Source of the DNA: Thermoleophilia bacterium
Lineage (GTDB): Bacteria; Actinomycetota; Thermoleophilia; Gaiellales; Gaiellaceae
Assembly: GCA_025936595.1 (NCBI GenBank)
Contig: JAICTB010000060.1
Location: 1-11,063 of the forward strand
DNA: 11,063 nucleotides
Direction of reading: 5' to 3'
The notes under the pieces are model-generated. The model made no database searches. It saw only the letters and a list, made by a program, of their open reading frames with translations, and was not told where the DNA came from. This document shows positions 1 to 6,557 of the stretch, piece after piece; the first letter of the stretch is position 1; each line of letters opens with the position of its first letter. A program made the position numbers and the translations under genes.

Positions 1-1
1 C

Positions 2-331
2 CTCGGCATGCTGACCGGAGCGGTCGGGCTGCGCATGCGCGACGTGCCGATCATCGCGAACCTGACGATGGCCGTCCTGCTGATCTTCTGCGGCGTGAAC
101 GTGCCGCTCGACAAGCTGCCGCGCTGGATGCACCTCGCCGCCGACGGACTGCCGCTCACGCACGCGATCGCGGCGGCGCGTCGCGTCGCCGACGGCGCGT
201 CGCTCGGCAGCGTGACGACCTCCGTGCTCGTCGAGCTCGGGCTGGGATTCGCCTACCTCATGGTCGGCTTCGCGCTGCTTCGCTGGTTCGAGCTCGAGGG
301 CCGGCGCCACGGGACGCTCGAGCGGGCATGA
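2..331 (+). CDS. ABC-2 type transporter permease, C-terminal part (cut by window start)
   Basis: Membrane subunit of an ABC exporter, DrrB/ABC-2 type, that would pair with an ATPase encoded elsewhere, probably just upstream. The frame is open from base 2, so the start lies outside the window; the Met at base 8 is only an internal residue. About 109 residues are visible: a hydrophobic segment near IIANLTMAVLLIFCGV, the family's conserved loop FCGVNVPLDKLPRWM, then LPLTHAIAAARRVA and a last membrane helix ending in a charged tail. The C-terminus aligns closely with that of the permease ending at 1262, so the two are tandem paralogues. Its stop overlaps the next start as ATGA at 328-331, which points to translational coupling. 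Substrate is unknown; related systems export drugs, lipids or polysaccharide precursors. Confidence 0.85.
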   Translation, partial: LGMLTGAVGLRMRDVPIIANLTMAVLLIFCGVNVPLDKLPRWMHLAADGLPLTHAIAAARRVADGASLGSVTTSVLVELGLGFAYLMVGFALLRWFELEGRRHGTLERA

Positions 332-699
332 ACGCCGCACGGATCGTCGCGAGCGGGTTCCGCACGAATCTGAAGATGCTCGGGACGTCGTCGTTCTTCC
401 TGCTCACCTCGACGGTGCAGCCGGTGATCTTCGCGACCCTCGCATTCTTCATGTACCGCACCGGCGACCGCGCCGGCACCCGCTTCATGTCAGCGAGAGG
501 GTTGCGCGGTCGCGCGCGAGCCGGGGCCTCTTCAACTGGATCCGCCCGGCGATGTACATCCCGACGATGCTCGGCAGCCCGCTCTTCCAGCTCATCTTCT
601 TCACGAAGCTCGGCCAGTTCGCCCACGCCGAGAGCCGCGACTTCTACATCGTCGGCAACTCCGTGCAGGTGTGCGCGATGTCGTCCGTCTATGCGATGA
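328..699 (+). pseudogene. ABC-2 permease N-terminal fragment, out of frame after about base 480
   Basis: Starts at the ATG of the ATGA overlap with the preceding permease. Residues 1-51 are a convincing permease N-terminus: an amphipathic start (MNAARIVASGFRTNLKML) and a first membrane helix around SSFFLLTSTVQPVIFATLAF, ending in YRTGDRAGT near base 480. After that the reading is Arg/Ser/Ala-rich junk (for example RRCTSRRCSAARS) to the stop at 699, because the true coding frame from about 489 onward is another one. The fragment contributes its own first membrane helix, and the downstream frame supplies another. So this is not one gene with a single slipped base but the 5' end of one permease joined to the body of a second. 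Alternatives are an assembly error between tandem paralogues or a real deletion. Unlikely to make a working protein. Confidence 0.7.
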
Positions 700-1262
700 C
701 GATGGCGGTCGCGAACGAGCGCTGGTTCGGGACGCTCGGGCCGCTCCTCGCCTCGCCCGCGAACCGCGCCGCCGTCTTCCTCGGCCGCGCGGTCCCGGTG
801 CTCGCGAACGGCCTGCTCGTCTCCGCGTTCGCATTCGGGGCCGGCGTGGTCCTGCTCGGATTCCGGCCTGGGCTCGGATCGGCCCCCGCTCTCGCCCTGA
901 TCGTTCTCGTCACCGTCACCTCGTGCACGTGCTTCGGGATGCTGCTCGGCTCGATCGGCCTGCGCGCGAAGGACTTCTTCTTCGCGGCCAATCTCGCCTA
1001 CTTCCTGATGCTGCTCTTCTGCGGCGTCAACGTGCCGCTCGACTCGCTGCCCGGCTGGATGAGCGGGATCGGGCGCTGCCTGCCGCTGACCCACGGCATC
1101 GCCGCGGCGCGGGAGGTGGCCTCGGGGCAGTCGCTTCCGAGCGTGAGCGGCCTCGTCTGGACGGAGCTCGAGATCGGCGCTGTATACGCGGCGGCTGCCT
1201 ACCTCCTCTTCCGCCTCCTCGAGCGGGAATCGCGGCGGACCGCTGTGCTCGACGCGTACTAG
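552..1262 (+). CDS. ABC-2 type transporter permease, nearly complete but lacking its native start
   Basis: Membrane subunit of an ABC exporter. From the ATG at 552 it gives 236 residues. Homology-like sequence extends upstream in the same frame to about 489 (SERVARSRASRGLFNWIRPA, the usual pre-helix region of this family), but no ATG, GTG or TTG exists there in frame, and ATG 552 falls at the edge of the first membrane helix with no ribosome-binding site. Helices are visible around PTMLGSPLFQLIFFTKLG, AVPVLANGLLVSAFAFGAG, ALALIVLVTVTSCTCFGML, AANLAYFLMLLFCGV and IGAVYAAAAYLLFRLL. The FCGVNVPLDSLPGWM loop and LPLTHGIAAAREVA match the paralogue at the window start. A single inserted base near 487-491 would join it to the frame starting at 328. 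Probably a broken gene or the site of a sequence error; the product is a confident ABC-2 permease. Confidence 0.75.
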   Translation: MYIPTMLGSPLFQLIFFTKLGQFAHAESRDFYIVGNSVQVCAMSSVYAMTMAVANERWFGTLGPLLASPANRAAVFLGRAVPVLANGLLVSAFAFGAGVVLLGFRPGLGSAPALALIVLVTVTSCTCFGMLLGSIGLRAKDFFFAANLAYFLMLLFCGVNVPLDSLPGWMSGIGRCLPLTHGIAAAREVASGQSLPSVSGLVWTELEIGAVYAAAAYLLFRLLERESRRTAVLDAY

Positions 1263-1325
1263 AGTTCACCCGGAGCGGGGAGGGCTCACCCACCGCAACC
1301 GGCCCCGCGAAGACGCACGGCGGGA

Positions 1326-2015
1326 ATGGGCGCCGGGGCCGGTCGCGCCGACGTTGAGAGGGTCTTGCGGCGCACGTTTCTCACCCTGCTGGTTGCGGCC
1401 GGCTTCTGCTTCTGCGCGCAGCCTGCTCTCGCAGGCGGCGGCAGCTACGCGTTTGCCGGCGGCACCGTCAAGGAGCAGGCGACGGTGCACGCGGCCCTCG
1501 ATGCCTCGAGCTTCGACTGGAGCCTGATCCCGCAGACGATCACCGTGCATGTCGGCGCCTACGGCGACTCGTACTCCACTTATGGCAACGTCTTCCTCGA
1601 CGCGACGCTGCTCGACTCCGGGCGCTTCTCGTGGGGTGTCGTGCAACACGAGTTCGGGCACCAGGTCGACTTCTTCCTGCTCGACGATGCCAAGCGCGCG
1701 CTCCTCCAGCGGCAGCTCGGCGGCATGGACTGGTGCTACACGACCACCGGGCTCGCACACGCGCAGCACGGCTGCGAGCGGTTCGCCTCCGAGCTCGCCT
1801 GGGCCTACTGGCCGTCGGCCGACAACTCGATGCGGCCGTCCGCGACGAACGACGAAGCCGGAGCGATGCCCGTGGCTGCGTTCCGCGCGCTGCTCGCCGA
1901 GCTCCTCGGCATCCCGAGCGTCGCCGCTGCGCCGGCGAGCGTGAAGGCGTACGCACCGGTCGCGAAGCCGAAGCCCAAGCTGAAGACACAGCCGAAGCAG
2001 CGCCGCAAGCGCTGA
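1326..2015 (+). CDS. Putative secreted zinc-dependent metallopeptidase-like protein (HEFGH motif)
   Basis: 229 residues from ATG 1326. A signal peptide is clear: Arg-Arg at 15-16, a hydrophobic stretch LTLLVAAGFCFCA, and a likely cleavage site after QPALA near residue 36. TTG at 1365 would give a shorter, more typical signal peptide and has GAGAGG just upstream, so it is a credible alternative start. The mature part carries HEFGHQVD at 108-115, the HExxH zinc-binding motif of metallopeptidases, with CERFASELAWAYW at 150-162 downstream. A Glu there could be the third zinc ligand, and Cys137/Cys150 could pair. The last 25 residues are Lys/Pro/Arg-rich (AKPKPKLK...QRRKR), perhaps binding the cell wall or another anionic surface. 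I do not recognise a named family. It stands alone between the permeases and a convergent regulator whose stop is 9 bp away. Function is inferred from the motif alone. Confidence 0.75.
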   Translation: MGAGAGRADVERVLRRTFLTLLVAAGFCFCAQPALAGGGSYAFAGGTVKEQATVHAALDASSFDWSLIPQTITVHVGAYGDSYSTYGNVFLDATLLDSGRFSWGVVQHEFGHQVDFFLLDDAKRALLQRQLGGMDWCYTTTGLAHAQHGCERFASELAWAYWPSADNSMRPSATNDEAGAMPVAAFRALLAELLGIPSVAAAPASVKAYAPVAKPKPKLKTQPKQRRKR

Positions 2016-2024
2016 TGTCGAGCC

Positions 2025-2660
2025 TCAGGCGATCAGTCGATCGCGCAGCGCCCGGGCGACCGCCTGCGTGCGCGTGTCGGCGTCGAGCTTGTCCATCGCC
2101 TTGCGCACGTGCGTGCGCACCGTCTCCGCGGAGATGAAGAGCCGCTTGCCGATCTCCTCGTTCGAGAGGCCGTCCGCGAGCAGGCGCAGCACGTCACGCT
2201 CCCGCTGGGTGAGCTGCGGCAACTTGTTGCCGACCGAGGACGCGGCAAGCGTTCCGGCGAGCACCGGGTCGACGTAGGTGCTCCCCGCCGCGGCCGACTG
2301 CACCGCGCGCACGAGGTCGTCCATCGGAGCCTCCTTGAGCACAAAGCCCCGCACGCCCGCGTCGAGCGCCTCCGTCAGGAGCGCGCGATCGCCGTAGCCC
2401 GTGTAGAGCAGGATCGCCGTCTCCGGGACGGAGCGCTGCGCGCGCCGTGCCAGCTCGATCCCGCCGAGCTTCGGCATCCGCACGTCGACCAGCGCGACCT
2501 GCGGCTTGCGCTGCTCGATCCGCTCGAGCGCCTCCTCGCCGTCGCGCGCGCGCGCCACGATCTCGATCCCCGCCTGCGCGAGGAACTCCGCCACGGCCTC
2601 GAGCACGGCGGGATGGTCGTCGGCGACGACGCACGTGATCGGCGCCTTCTCGGCGCTCAA
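2025..2660 (-). CDS. NarL/FixJ-type response regulator (receiver + LuxR HTH)
   Basis: DNA-binding response regulator of 211 residues, phosphorylated by a histidine kinase and acting in the cytoplasm as a transcription factor. The receiver spans about 8-125: acidic pair Asp14-Asp15, phosphoacceptor Asp59 in VALVDVRMP, Thr87 and Lys109 all present. The C-terminal LuxR-type helix-turn-helix is at about 148-207 (LTQRERDVLRLLADGLSNEE, then SAETVRTHVRKAMDKL). The start is TTG; the frame offers no ATG or GTG just upstream. It is transcribed divergently from the kinase operon beginning at 2783 and is a clear paralogue of the regulator at 5955-6557, sharing roughly half its residues including ADDHPA, VLKEAP and RTQAVA. 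It is probably a target of one or both neighbouring kinases and may control the shared spacer. Regulon unknown. Confidence 0.93.
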   Translation of the reverse strand: MSAEKAPITCVVADDHPAVLEAVAEFLAQAGIEIVARARDGEEALERIEQRKPQVALVDVRMPKLGGIELARRAQRSVPETAILLYTGYGDRALLTEALDAGVRGFVLKEAPMDDLVRAVQSAAAGSTYVDPVLAGTLAASSVGNKLPQLTQRERDVLRLLADGLSNEEIGKRLFISAETVRTHVRKAMDKLDADTRTQAVARALRDRLIA

Positions 2661-2782
2661 CGATCCACGCTCATCGGGATCCCCGATTCGGGGGACGGCC
2701 GCACCACATCTCTAGGGATATCGGCTGTGCCGGTCGCTGCCAATAGTTATCTCGTCCCCCAACGGACTCTTTCTCGATCCTT
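2661..2782. promoter_or_regulatory. Divergent intergenic region with overlapping inverted repeats
   Basis: This 122-bp spacer separates the minus-strand regulator from the plus-strand kinase operon, so it must hold the promoters for both unless the genes are read from further away. Two overlapping inverted repeats lie close to the regulator start: ATCGGG-ATC-CCCGAT at 2673-2687 and CCCCGA-T-TCGGGG at 2681-2693. On the minus strand TTGGCA (2743 down to 2738) is followed 17 bases later by TATCCC (2720 down to 2715); the first is a good -35 match, the second only a weak -10. No convincing promoter was found for the plus strand; TAGTTAT at 2744-2750 is a possible -10 without a clear -35. The repeats would lie in the regulator's leader and could be an operator or form an mRNA hairpin. 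Confidence 0.4.
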
Positions 2783-4555
2783 TTGCGGCCAAGCATCACA
2801 CTTCCGGGAGCACCTGCGCGCGAGCGAGAGCTGGTCGACGCCGCGATCGCGGTCAACGACGCACCCACGCTGGACGCAGCATTCCAGATCCTGTGCGACG
2901 CCGGACGGTCGCTCGTCGGCGCCGACCGCGTCGAGCTCTCGGCCACGGAGCCAGAGCACGCGCGGGTCGTCGTCGAGCGCGCGCTCGATCGGACGCTGAT
3001 CCGGGTGCCGCTCTGTACCGAGAACTGCAACCGTTCGCTCGACGCCGCGTGGGACTCGCAACTGGAAGTCGAGGAAGCCGAGCGTGCCGCGGAGCTGCTC
3101 GAAACGCTGACGCGGCTCACGTCGCTGTCCGAGCGTTCGCTGCGCGAGCGCGACCACCTCCACCTGGAGTTCGTTCTCGACGGCGTCGCCGACGGCGTCA
3201 TCGTCAGCTCTGCGACGCGGGCGCGTCCGAATGCGGCGGCGCGCGCGATCCTCGCCATCCCCGACGGCGAGGACTTCGAGTTCCGCAGCTCGATGTTCAA
3301 GCCGCGCACGCTCGAGGGCGAGCCGTACGAGCTGGGGGGCGAGCAGATGCCGGGCAGGCACGCTGCCGAGACGGGCGAAGTCGGCAGGTTCCGCATTCGC
3401 GCAACCTCGCTCGACGGCCGCGAGCTGGTGCTCGACGGAAGCGTCTCCCCCGCCTCCGGCGGAGCGATCATCGTCTTTCGCGACGTCACGGCCGAGCACG
3501 CGCGCACCGTGCTCAACGAGCAGTACCTCTACGCGCTCTTCAACTCGATGCCGATCCCGCTCACCGTCGGGGACGCGCAGACGCGCGAGGTGCTCGCGGC
3601 GAACCAGGCATTCCTCGACCTGACCGGCTTCGGCCGCGACGAGGTCGTCGGGACGACGCCCCCGTTTCCGTGGTGGGACGCGCACGAGAGCGCGACCAAG
3701 GGCTTCACCGACGGCTCGGTCATCCACCGTGTCTTCCGCAGGAAGGACGGCAGCCCGATCCCGGCCGAGGTCCTCTCGCACGGGATTCCCGGGGACGACG
3801 GCAAGACCGCGCTCCTGCTCGGCGTGATCACCGACCTGTCGGAGAAGCGGCGCCTCGACCAGCAGCTCGTCCAGAGCGGCAAGCTCGCGGCGATCGGGGA
3901 GCTCGCGGCGGGTGTCGCGCACGAGATCAACAACCCGCTGTTCGCGATCCTCGGCCTGACCGAGTTCCTGCTCAAGGAATCCGAGCCCGGCTCGAAGGCG
4001 CATCAGCGGCTCGAGCTGATCCAGCAGACGGGTCTCGAGATCAAGGAGATCGTGCGCGCGCTACTCGACTTCGCGCGCGAAAATGCCGAAGAACGTCATG
4101 TCGTGCCGCTCGAAGACGTCATCCGCTCCACCGTCGACCTCGTCCGCCGCACGAACGCGCACAAGGGCGTCGAGCTCGTCGATGCGTACGATCATTCGGC
4201 CGTCGCGGTCAACGCGAGCCCGAACCAGCTCAAGCAGATCTTCCTGAACCTGATGGCAAACGCGCGGCAGGCGATGCCGAACGGCGGCACCGTGCGCGTC
4301 GGCGTGCACCGCGAGGGTGACTTCGCTGTCGCGACCGTCACCGACGACGGCCCCGGCATCGAGCCCGACGTCGTCGAGCGGATCTTCGAGCCGTTCTTCA
4401 CCACCAAGCGGCTCACCGGCGGGACCGGGCTCGGCCTGTCGGTCAGCCTCGGCATCGCAGAGGCGCACGGCGGGACCCTCACCGTGACCACCGAGCCGGG
4501 ACGCGGCACCTCGTTCTGCCTGCGCCTCCCCGCGGCCGACGAGGCGGCGTCATGA
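2783..4555 (+). CDS. Soluble PAS-domain sensor histidine kinase
   Basis: Cytoplasmic histidine kinase, 590 residues, no membrane segment or signal peptide. Start is TTG 2783; an in-frame stop at 2744-2746 and the absence of any other start between make it the only reasonable choice. Order of domains: a degenerate GAF-like region (about 12-100), a charged helix, PAS 1 (about 125-238, ending IIVFRDVTAEHAR), PAS 2 (about 245-360, ending GVITDLSEKRRL), a HisKA dimerisation helix with phospho-acceptor His380 in GVAHEINNP, and a HATPase_c domain with N-box NQLKQIFLNLMANARQAM, G1 DDGPGI, FEPFFTTK and G2 GGTGLGLS. All catalytic motifs are intact. The stop overlaps the next start as ATGA (4552-4555), so it is likely co-translated with the REC-HD-GYP protein, an obvious phosphotransfer partner. 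The PAS ligand cannot be told from sequence alone. Confidence 0.93.
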   Translation: MRPSITLPGAPARERELVDAAIAVNDAPTLDAAFQILCDAGRSLVGADRVELSATEPEHARVVVERALDRTLIRVPLCTENCNRSLDAAWDSQLEVEEAERAAELLETLTRLTSLSERSLRERDHLHLEFVLDGVADGVIVSSATRARPNAAARAILAIPDGEDFEFRSSMFKPRTLEGEPYELGGEQMPGRHAAETGEVGRFRIRATSLDGRELVLDGSVSPASGGAIIVFRDVTAEHARTVLNEQYLYALFNSMPIPLTVGDAQTREVLAANQAFLDLTGFGRDEVVGTTPPFPWWDAHESATKGFTDGSVIHRVFRRKDGSPIPAEVLSHGIPGDDGKTALLLGVITDLSEKRRLDQQLVQSGKLAAIGELAAGVAHEINNPLFAILGLTEFLLKESEPGSKAHQRLELIQQTGLEIKEIVRALLDFARENAEERHVVPLEDVIRSTVDLVRRTNAHKGVELVDAYDHSAVAVNASPNQLKQIFLNLMANARQAMPNGGTVRVGVHREGDFAVATVTDDGPGIEPDVVERIFEPFFTTKRLTGGTGLGLSVSLGIAEAHGGTLTVTTEPGRGTSFCLRLPAADEAAS

Positions 4556-5931
4556 ACCGCATCCTCGTGATCGACGACGAGGACGTCGTGCGCATGCTCG
4601 TGATGGAGATCCTCGACGCGGCGGGCTACACGGTCGAGGGTGCGGAGAGCGCGGAGCGGGCGCTGACCCTGCTCGAGACGACCGACTTCGACCTCGTCGT
4701 CAGTGACGTCGTCATGCCCGGCCTGTCCGGGCTGGAGCTGCTCGAGCTCGTGCACGAGCGCCGCGCATCGCTCCCCGTGGTGCTCGTCACCGGCGCCGGC
4801 ACCTACGACACGCTCAGCCAGGCGCTGACACGCGGTGCGGCGGGGCTCGTCACGAAGCCGTTCTCGCACGCGCAGCTGCAGGCTGCCGTCGCCGACGCGC
4901 TGGAGCGCGCGGCGCGCAGCCGCGAGGAACTGCGCGAGCGGCTGCTCGCACCCACGCTCGCGAGTGCGCTCGCGAACGCAATCGAGGCGCGCGACTCGTA
5001 CCTGCACGGGCACTGCGAGCGGCTCGCGTCGCTCGCCGTGCGCATGGCAGAGCTGAGCGGCTTCTCGCCGGAAGAGATCGAGACGGTTCGCCTGGGCGCG
5101 ATCCTCCACGACGTCGGCAAGATCGGCATCCCGGACCGGGTGCTCCTCAAGCCGGCGGCACTCGACGACGAGGAACGCCGGATCGTGGAGGCGCACCCCG
5201 AGATCGGCGACAAGCTCCTCGAGCCGCTCGACCTGCTCGCCGCCGCACGCCCGATCGTCCGGCACCACCACGAGCGCTGGGACGGCGCCGGATATCCGGA
5301 CCGCCTCGCCGGCGACTCGATCCCGGCCGGAGCGCGGATCGTCGCGGTCGCGGACTCGATCGAAGTGATGTCGTCGCGCCAGCTCTACCGGAGCTCGCGT
5401 ACGCCCGCCCAGATCGTCGCGGAGCTGACCGCGTGCCGCGGCGCGCAGTGGGACCCGCAGTTCGTCGACCTCGCGCTGAGCCTGATCGAGTCGGGCGAGC
5501 TGGAGCTGCGGGCCGACGGCCTGCGCCTGCTCGACCGGACGGAGGAGCCGGCGGCACCCGAGAACCTGGCCGTGCTCCTGGTCCACGGGGAGAACGAGCA
5601 TGCGGAGCTCCTGACCGACGCGCTCGAGCGCGCTCTCGAGGGCGCCGTCGTCGCGTGCGCAACGAGCGCGGCGAGCGCCTCTGAGCTTCTCTCCAGCTCG
5701 ACGTGGTCGGTCGCGATCGTCGACCACAACCTGACCGACGGCAATGCCCTCGACGTGCTCGACATCCTGCGCTCCAGCCATCCCACCCTGCCGATCCTGA
5801 TGCTGACGAGCCTCGGCTCGGAGGAGACGGCGATCGAGGCGTTCCGGCACGGCGCGAACGACTACGTGGTCAAGAACAACGGCTATCTCGACGCGCTTGC
5901 CCGGCGCGTTCAGGTCCTGGTGACCGCATGA
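4552..5931 (+). CDS. Receiver - HD-GYP phosphodiesterase - receiver protein (RpfG-like with extra C-terminal REC)
   Basis: Predicted cyclic-di-GMP phosphodiesterase regulated by phosphorylation, 459 residues, cytoplasmic. N-terminal receiver (1-120): Asp8/Asp9, phosphoacceptor Asp52 in VVSDVVMPG, Thr80 and Lys102. HD-GYP domain (about 135-320): His154, HDVGK at 186-190, His215, HHERWDGAGYP at 239-249 and metal-ligand candidate Asp268 in VAVADSIEVM. C-terminal receiver (about 338-459): Asp391, Thr419 and Lys441 are kept, but the usual acidic pair is replaced by His345-Gly346 in LLVHGENEH, so it may not be phosphorylated normally. GAGG about 7 bases before the ATG is a fair ribosome-binding site, and ATGA overlaps join it to the kinase before it and to the next ATG at 5928. 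RpfG has only the N-terminal REC, so the second one is unusual. The kinase at 2783-4555 is the likely phosphodonor. Confidence 0.92.
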   Translation: MNRILVIDDEDVVRMLVMEILDAAGYTVEGAESAERALTLLETTDFDLVVSDVVMPGLSGLELLELVHERRASLPVVLVTGAGTYDTLSQALTRGAAGLVTKPFSHAQLQAAVADALERAARSREELRERLLAPTLASALANAIEARDSYLHGHCERLASLAVRMAELSGFSPEEIETVRLGAILHDVGKIGIPDRVLLKPAALDDEERRIVEAHPEIGDKLLEPLDLLAAARPIVRHHHERWDGAGYPDRLAGDSIPAGARIVAVADSIEVMSSRQLYRSSRTPAQIVAELTACRGAQWDPQFVDLALSLIESGELELRADGLRLLDRTEEPAAPENLAVLLVHGENEHAELLTDALERALEGAVVACATSAASASELLSSSTWSVAIVDHNLTDGNALDVLDILRSSHPTLPILMLTSLGSEETAIEAFRHGANDYVVKNNGYLDALARRVQVLVTA

Positions 5932-5936
5932 CGATA

Positions 5937-5947
5937 GAGGAAGGTGA
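5937..5947 (+). promoter_or_regulatory. Strong Shine-Dalgarno sequence that decides the next start
   Basis: GAGGAAGGTGA matches the anti-Shine-Dalgarno well (AGGTGA core) and lies 4 bases before GTG 5952 and 7 before ATG 5955. It lies inside the short reading frame opened by ATG 5928, whose ATGA overlap with the previous stop would otherwise favour that start. The two signals give starts 27 bases apart in the same frame. Terminating ribosomes from the HD-GYP gene could restart at either, but the site favours 5955. Confidence 0.55.
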
Positions 5948-5954
5948 CGCCGTG

Positions 5955-6557
5955 ATGAATCCTCGCTGCCTGATCGCCGACGACCACCCCGCTCTGACGT
6001 CCGCCGTCTCCTCGTTCCTCGCCGAGAGCGGCTTCGACATCGTCGGCCCGGTTCCCGACGGACGCCGCGCTGTCGCGCTCGCGTCGGAGGAGCAGCCTGA
6101 CCTGGCGCTCGTCGACTACCGCATGCCGCGCCTCGCCGGTCTCGAGCTCGTGCTCGCGCTGCGCGAGGCCGCCCCGGCGACGCGCATCGTCGTGTACACC
6201 GCCGACGGGGACGAAGGCCTTGCCCATGAGGTGCTCGATGCGGGCGCAGTGGCGCTTGTCCTGAAGGAAGCACCGCTCGCAGATCTCGTCCGCGCGCTCG
6301 AAGCGGCGCTCGCAGGCGGCTCCTATCTCGACCCGGCACTGGCGCGCATGGCGCCGAAGAACAGCAAGCTCACGCAGCGCGAGCTCGACGTGCTCGGCCT
6401 GCTCGCCGAAGGCCTGCAGCACGAGGAGATCGGCCGCCGGTTGGGAATCAGCTCCGAGACCGTGCGCACGCACCTGCGGAAGGCTTCTGACCGGCTCGGC
6501 GCGGCCTCGCGCACGCAGGCCGTCGCGACCGCGCTCAGGATGGGCCTCATCACATGA
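5955..6557 (+). CDS. NarL/FixJ-type response regulator (receiver + LuxR HTH), second paralogue
   Basis: DNA-binding response regulator, 200 residues from ATG 5955. This start is chosen because the preceding Shine-Dalgarno site fits it and the receiver begins at once (MNPRCLIADDH). ATG 5928, overlapping the previous stop as ATGA, would add nine residues (MTIEEGDAV), and GTG 5952 would add one. Receiver about 3-120: Asp9-Asp10, phosphoacceptor Asp54 in LALVDYRMP, Thr82 and Lys104. LuxR-type helix-turn-helix about 138-198 (LTQRELDVLGLLAEGLQHEE, then SSETVRTHLRKASDRL). It closely resembles the divergent regulator at 2025-2660, with a shorter linker between the domains. It sits between the HD-GYP protein and the hybrid kinase, overlapping the latter's start as ATGA (6554-6557), so either kinase may be its donor. 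Targets unknown. Confidence 0.93.
   Translation: MNPRCLIADDHPALTSAVSSFLAESGFDIVGPVPDGRRAVALASEEQPDLALVDYRMPRLAGLELVLALREAAPATRIVVYTADGDEGLAHEVLDAGAVALVLKEAPLADLVRALEAALAGGSYLDPALARMAPKNSKLTQRELDVLGLLAEGLQHEEIGRRLGISSETVRTHLRKASDRLGAASRTQAVATALRMGLIT

Noticed and set aside
328..1262. Programmed ribosomal frameshift joining the two permease fragments
   Set aside because: No slippery heptamer or following stem-loop is evident near 480-490, and the joined product would have two first membrane helices, which argues for a deletion or assembly fault.
1275..1308. Possible terminator hairpin GCGGGG / CCCCGC after the permease
   Set aside because: The arms are only 6 bp, the loop is 22 bases, and no T-run follows; such pairs are common by chance in this composition.
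2016..2024. Bidirectional terminator between the convergent genes
   Set aside because: The gap is only 9 bp and no stem-loop with a T-run was found in it or in the adjoining gene ends.
2747..4003. Minus-strand open frame of 418 codons opposite the first kinase
   Set aside because: Low-complexity translation without domains; it would also occupy the divergent promoter spacer.
5703..5954. Upstream extension of the second response regulator's frame to an ATG at 5703
   Set aside because: The extension is the out-of-frame shadow of the C-terminal receiver of the HD-GYP protein (Arg/Pro-rich), and receivers of this family begin a few residues before the first acidic pair, which fits 5955.
4192..6339. 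Long minus-strand open frame (715 codons) opposite the kinase and HD-GYP genes
   Set aside because: It has no recognisable domain, is low-complexity Arg/Ala/Glu-rich, and lies antisense to genes with complete catalytic motifs; long antisense frames are expected at this GC content.
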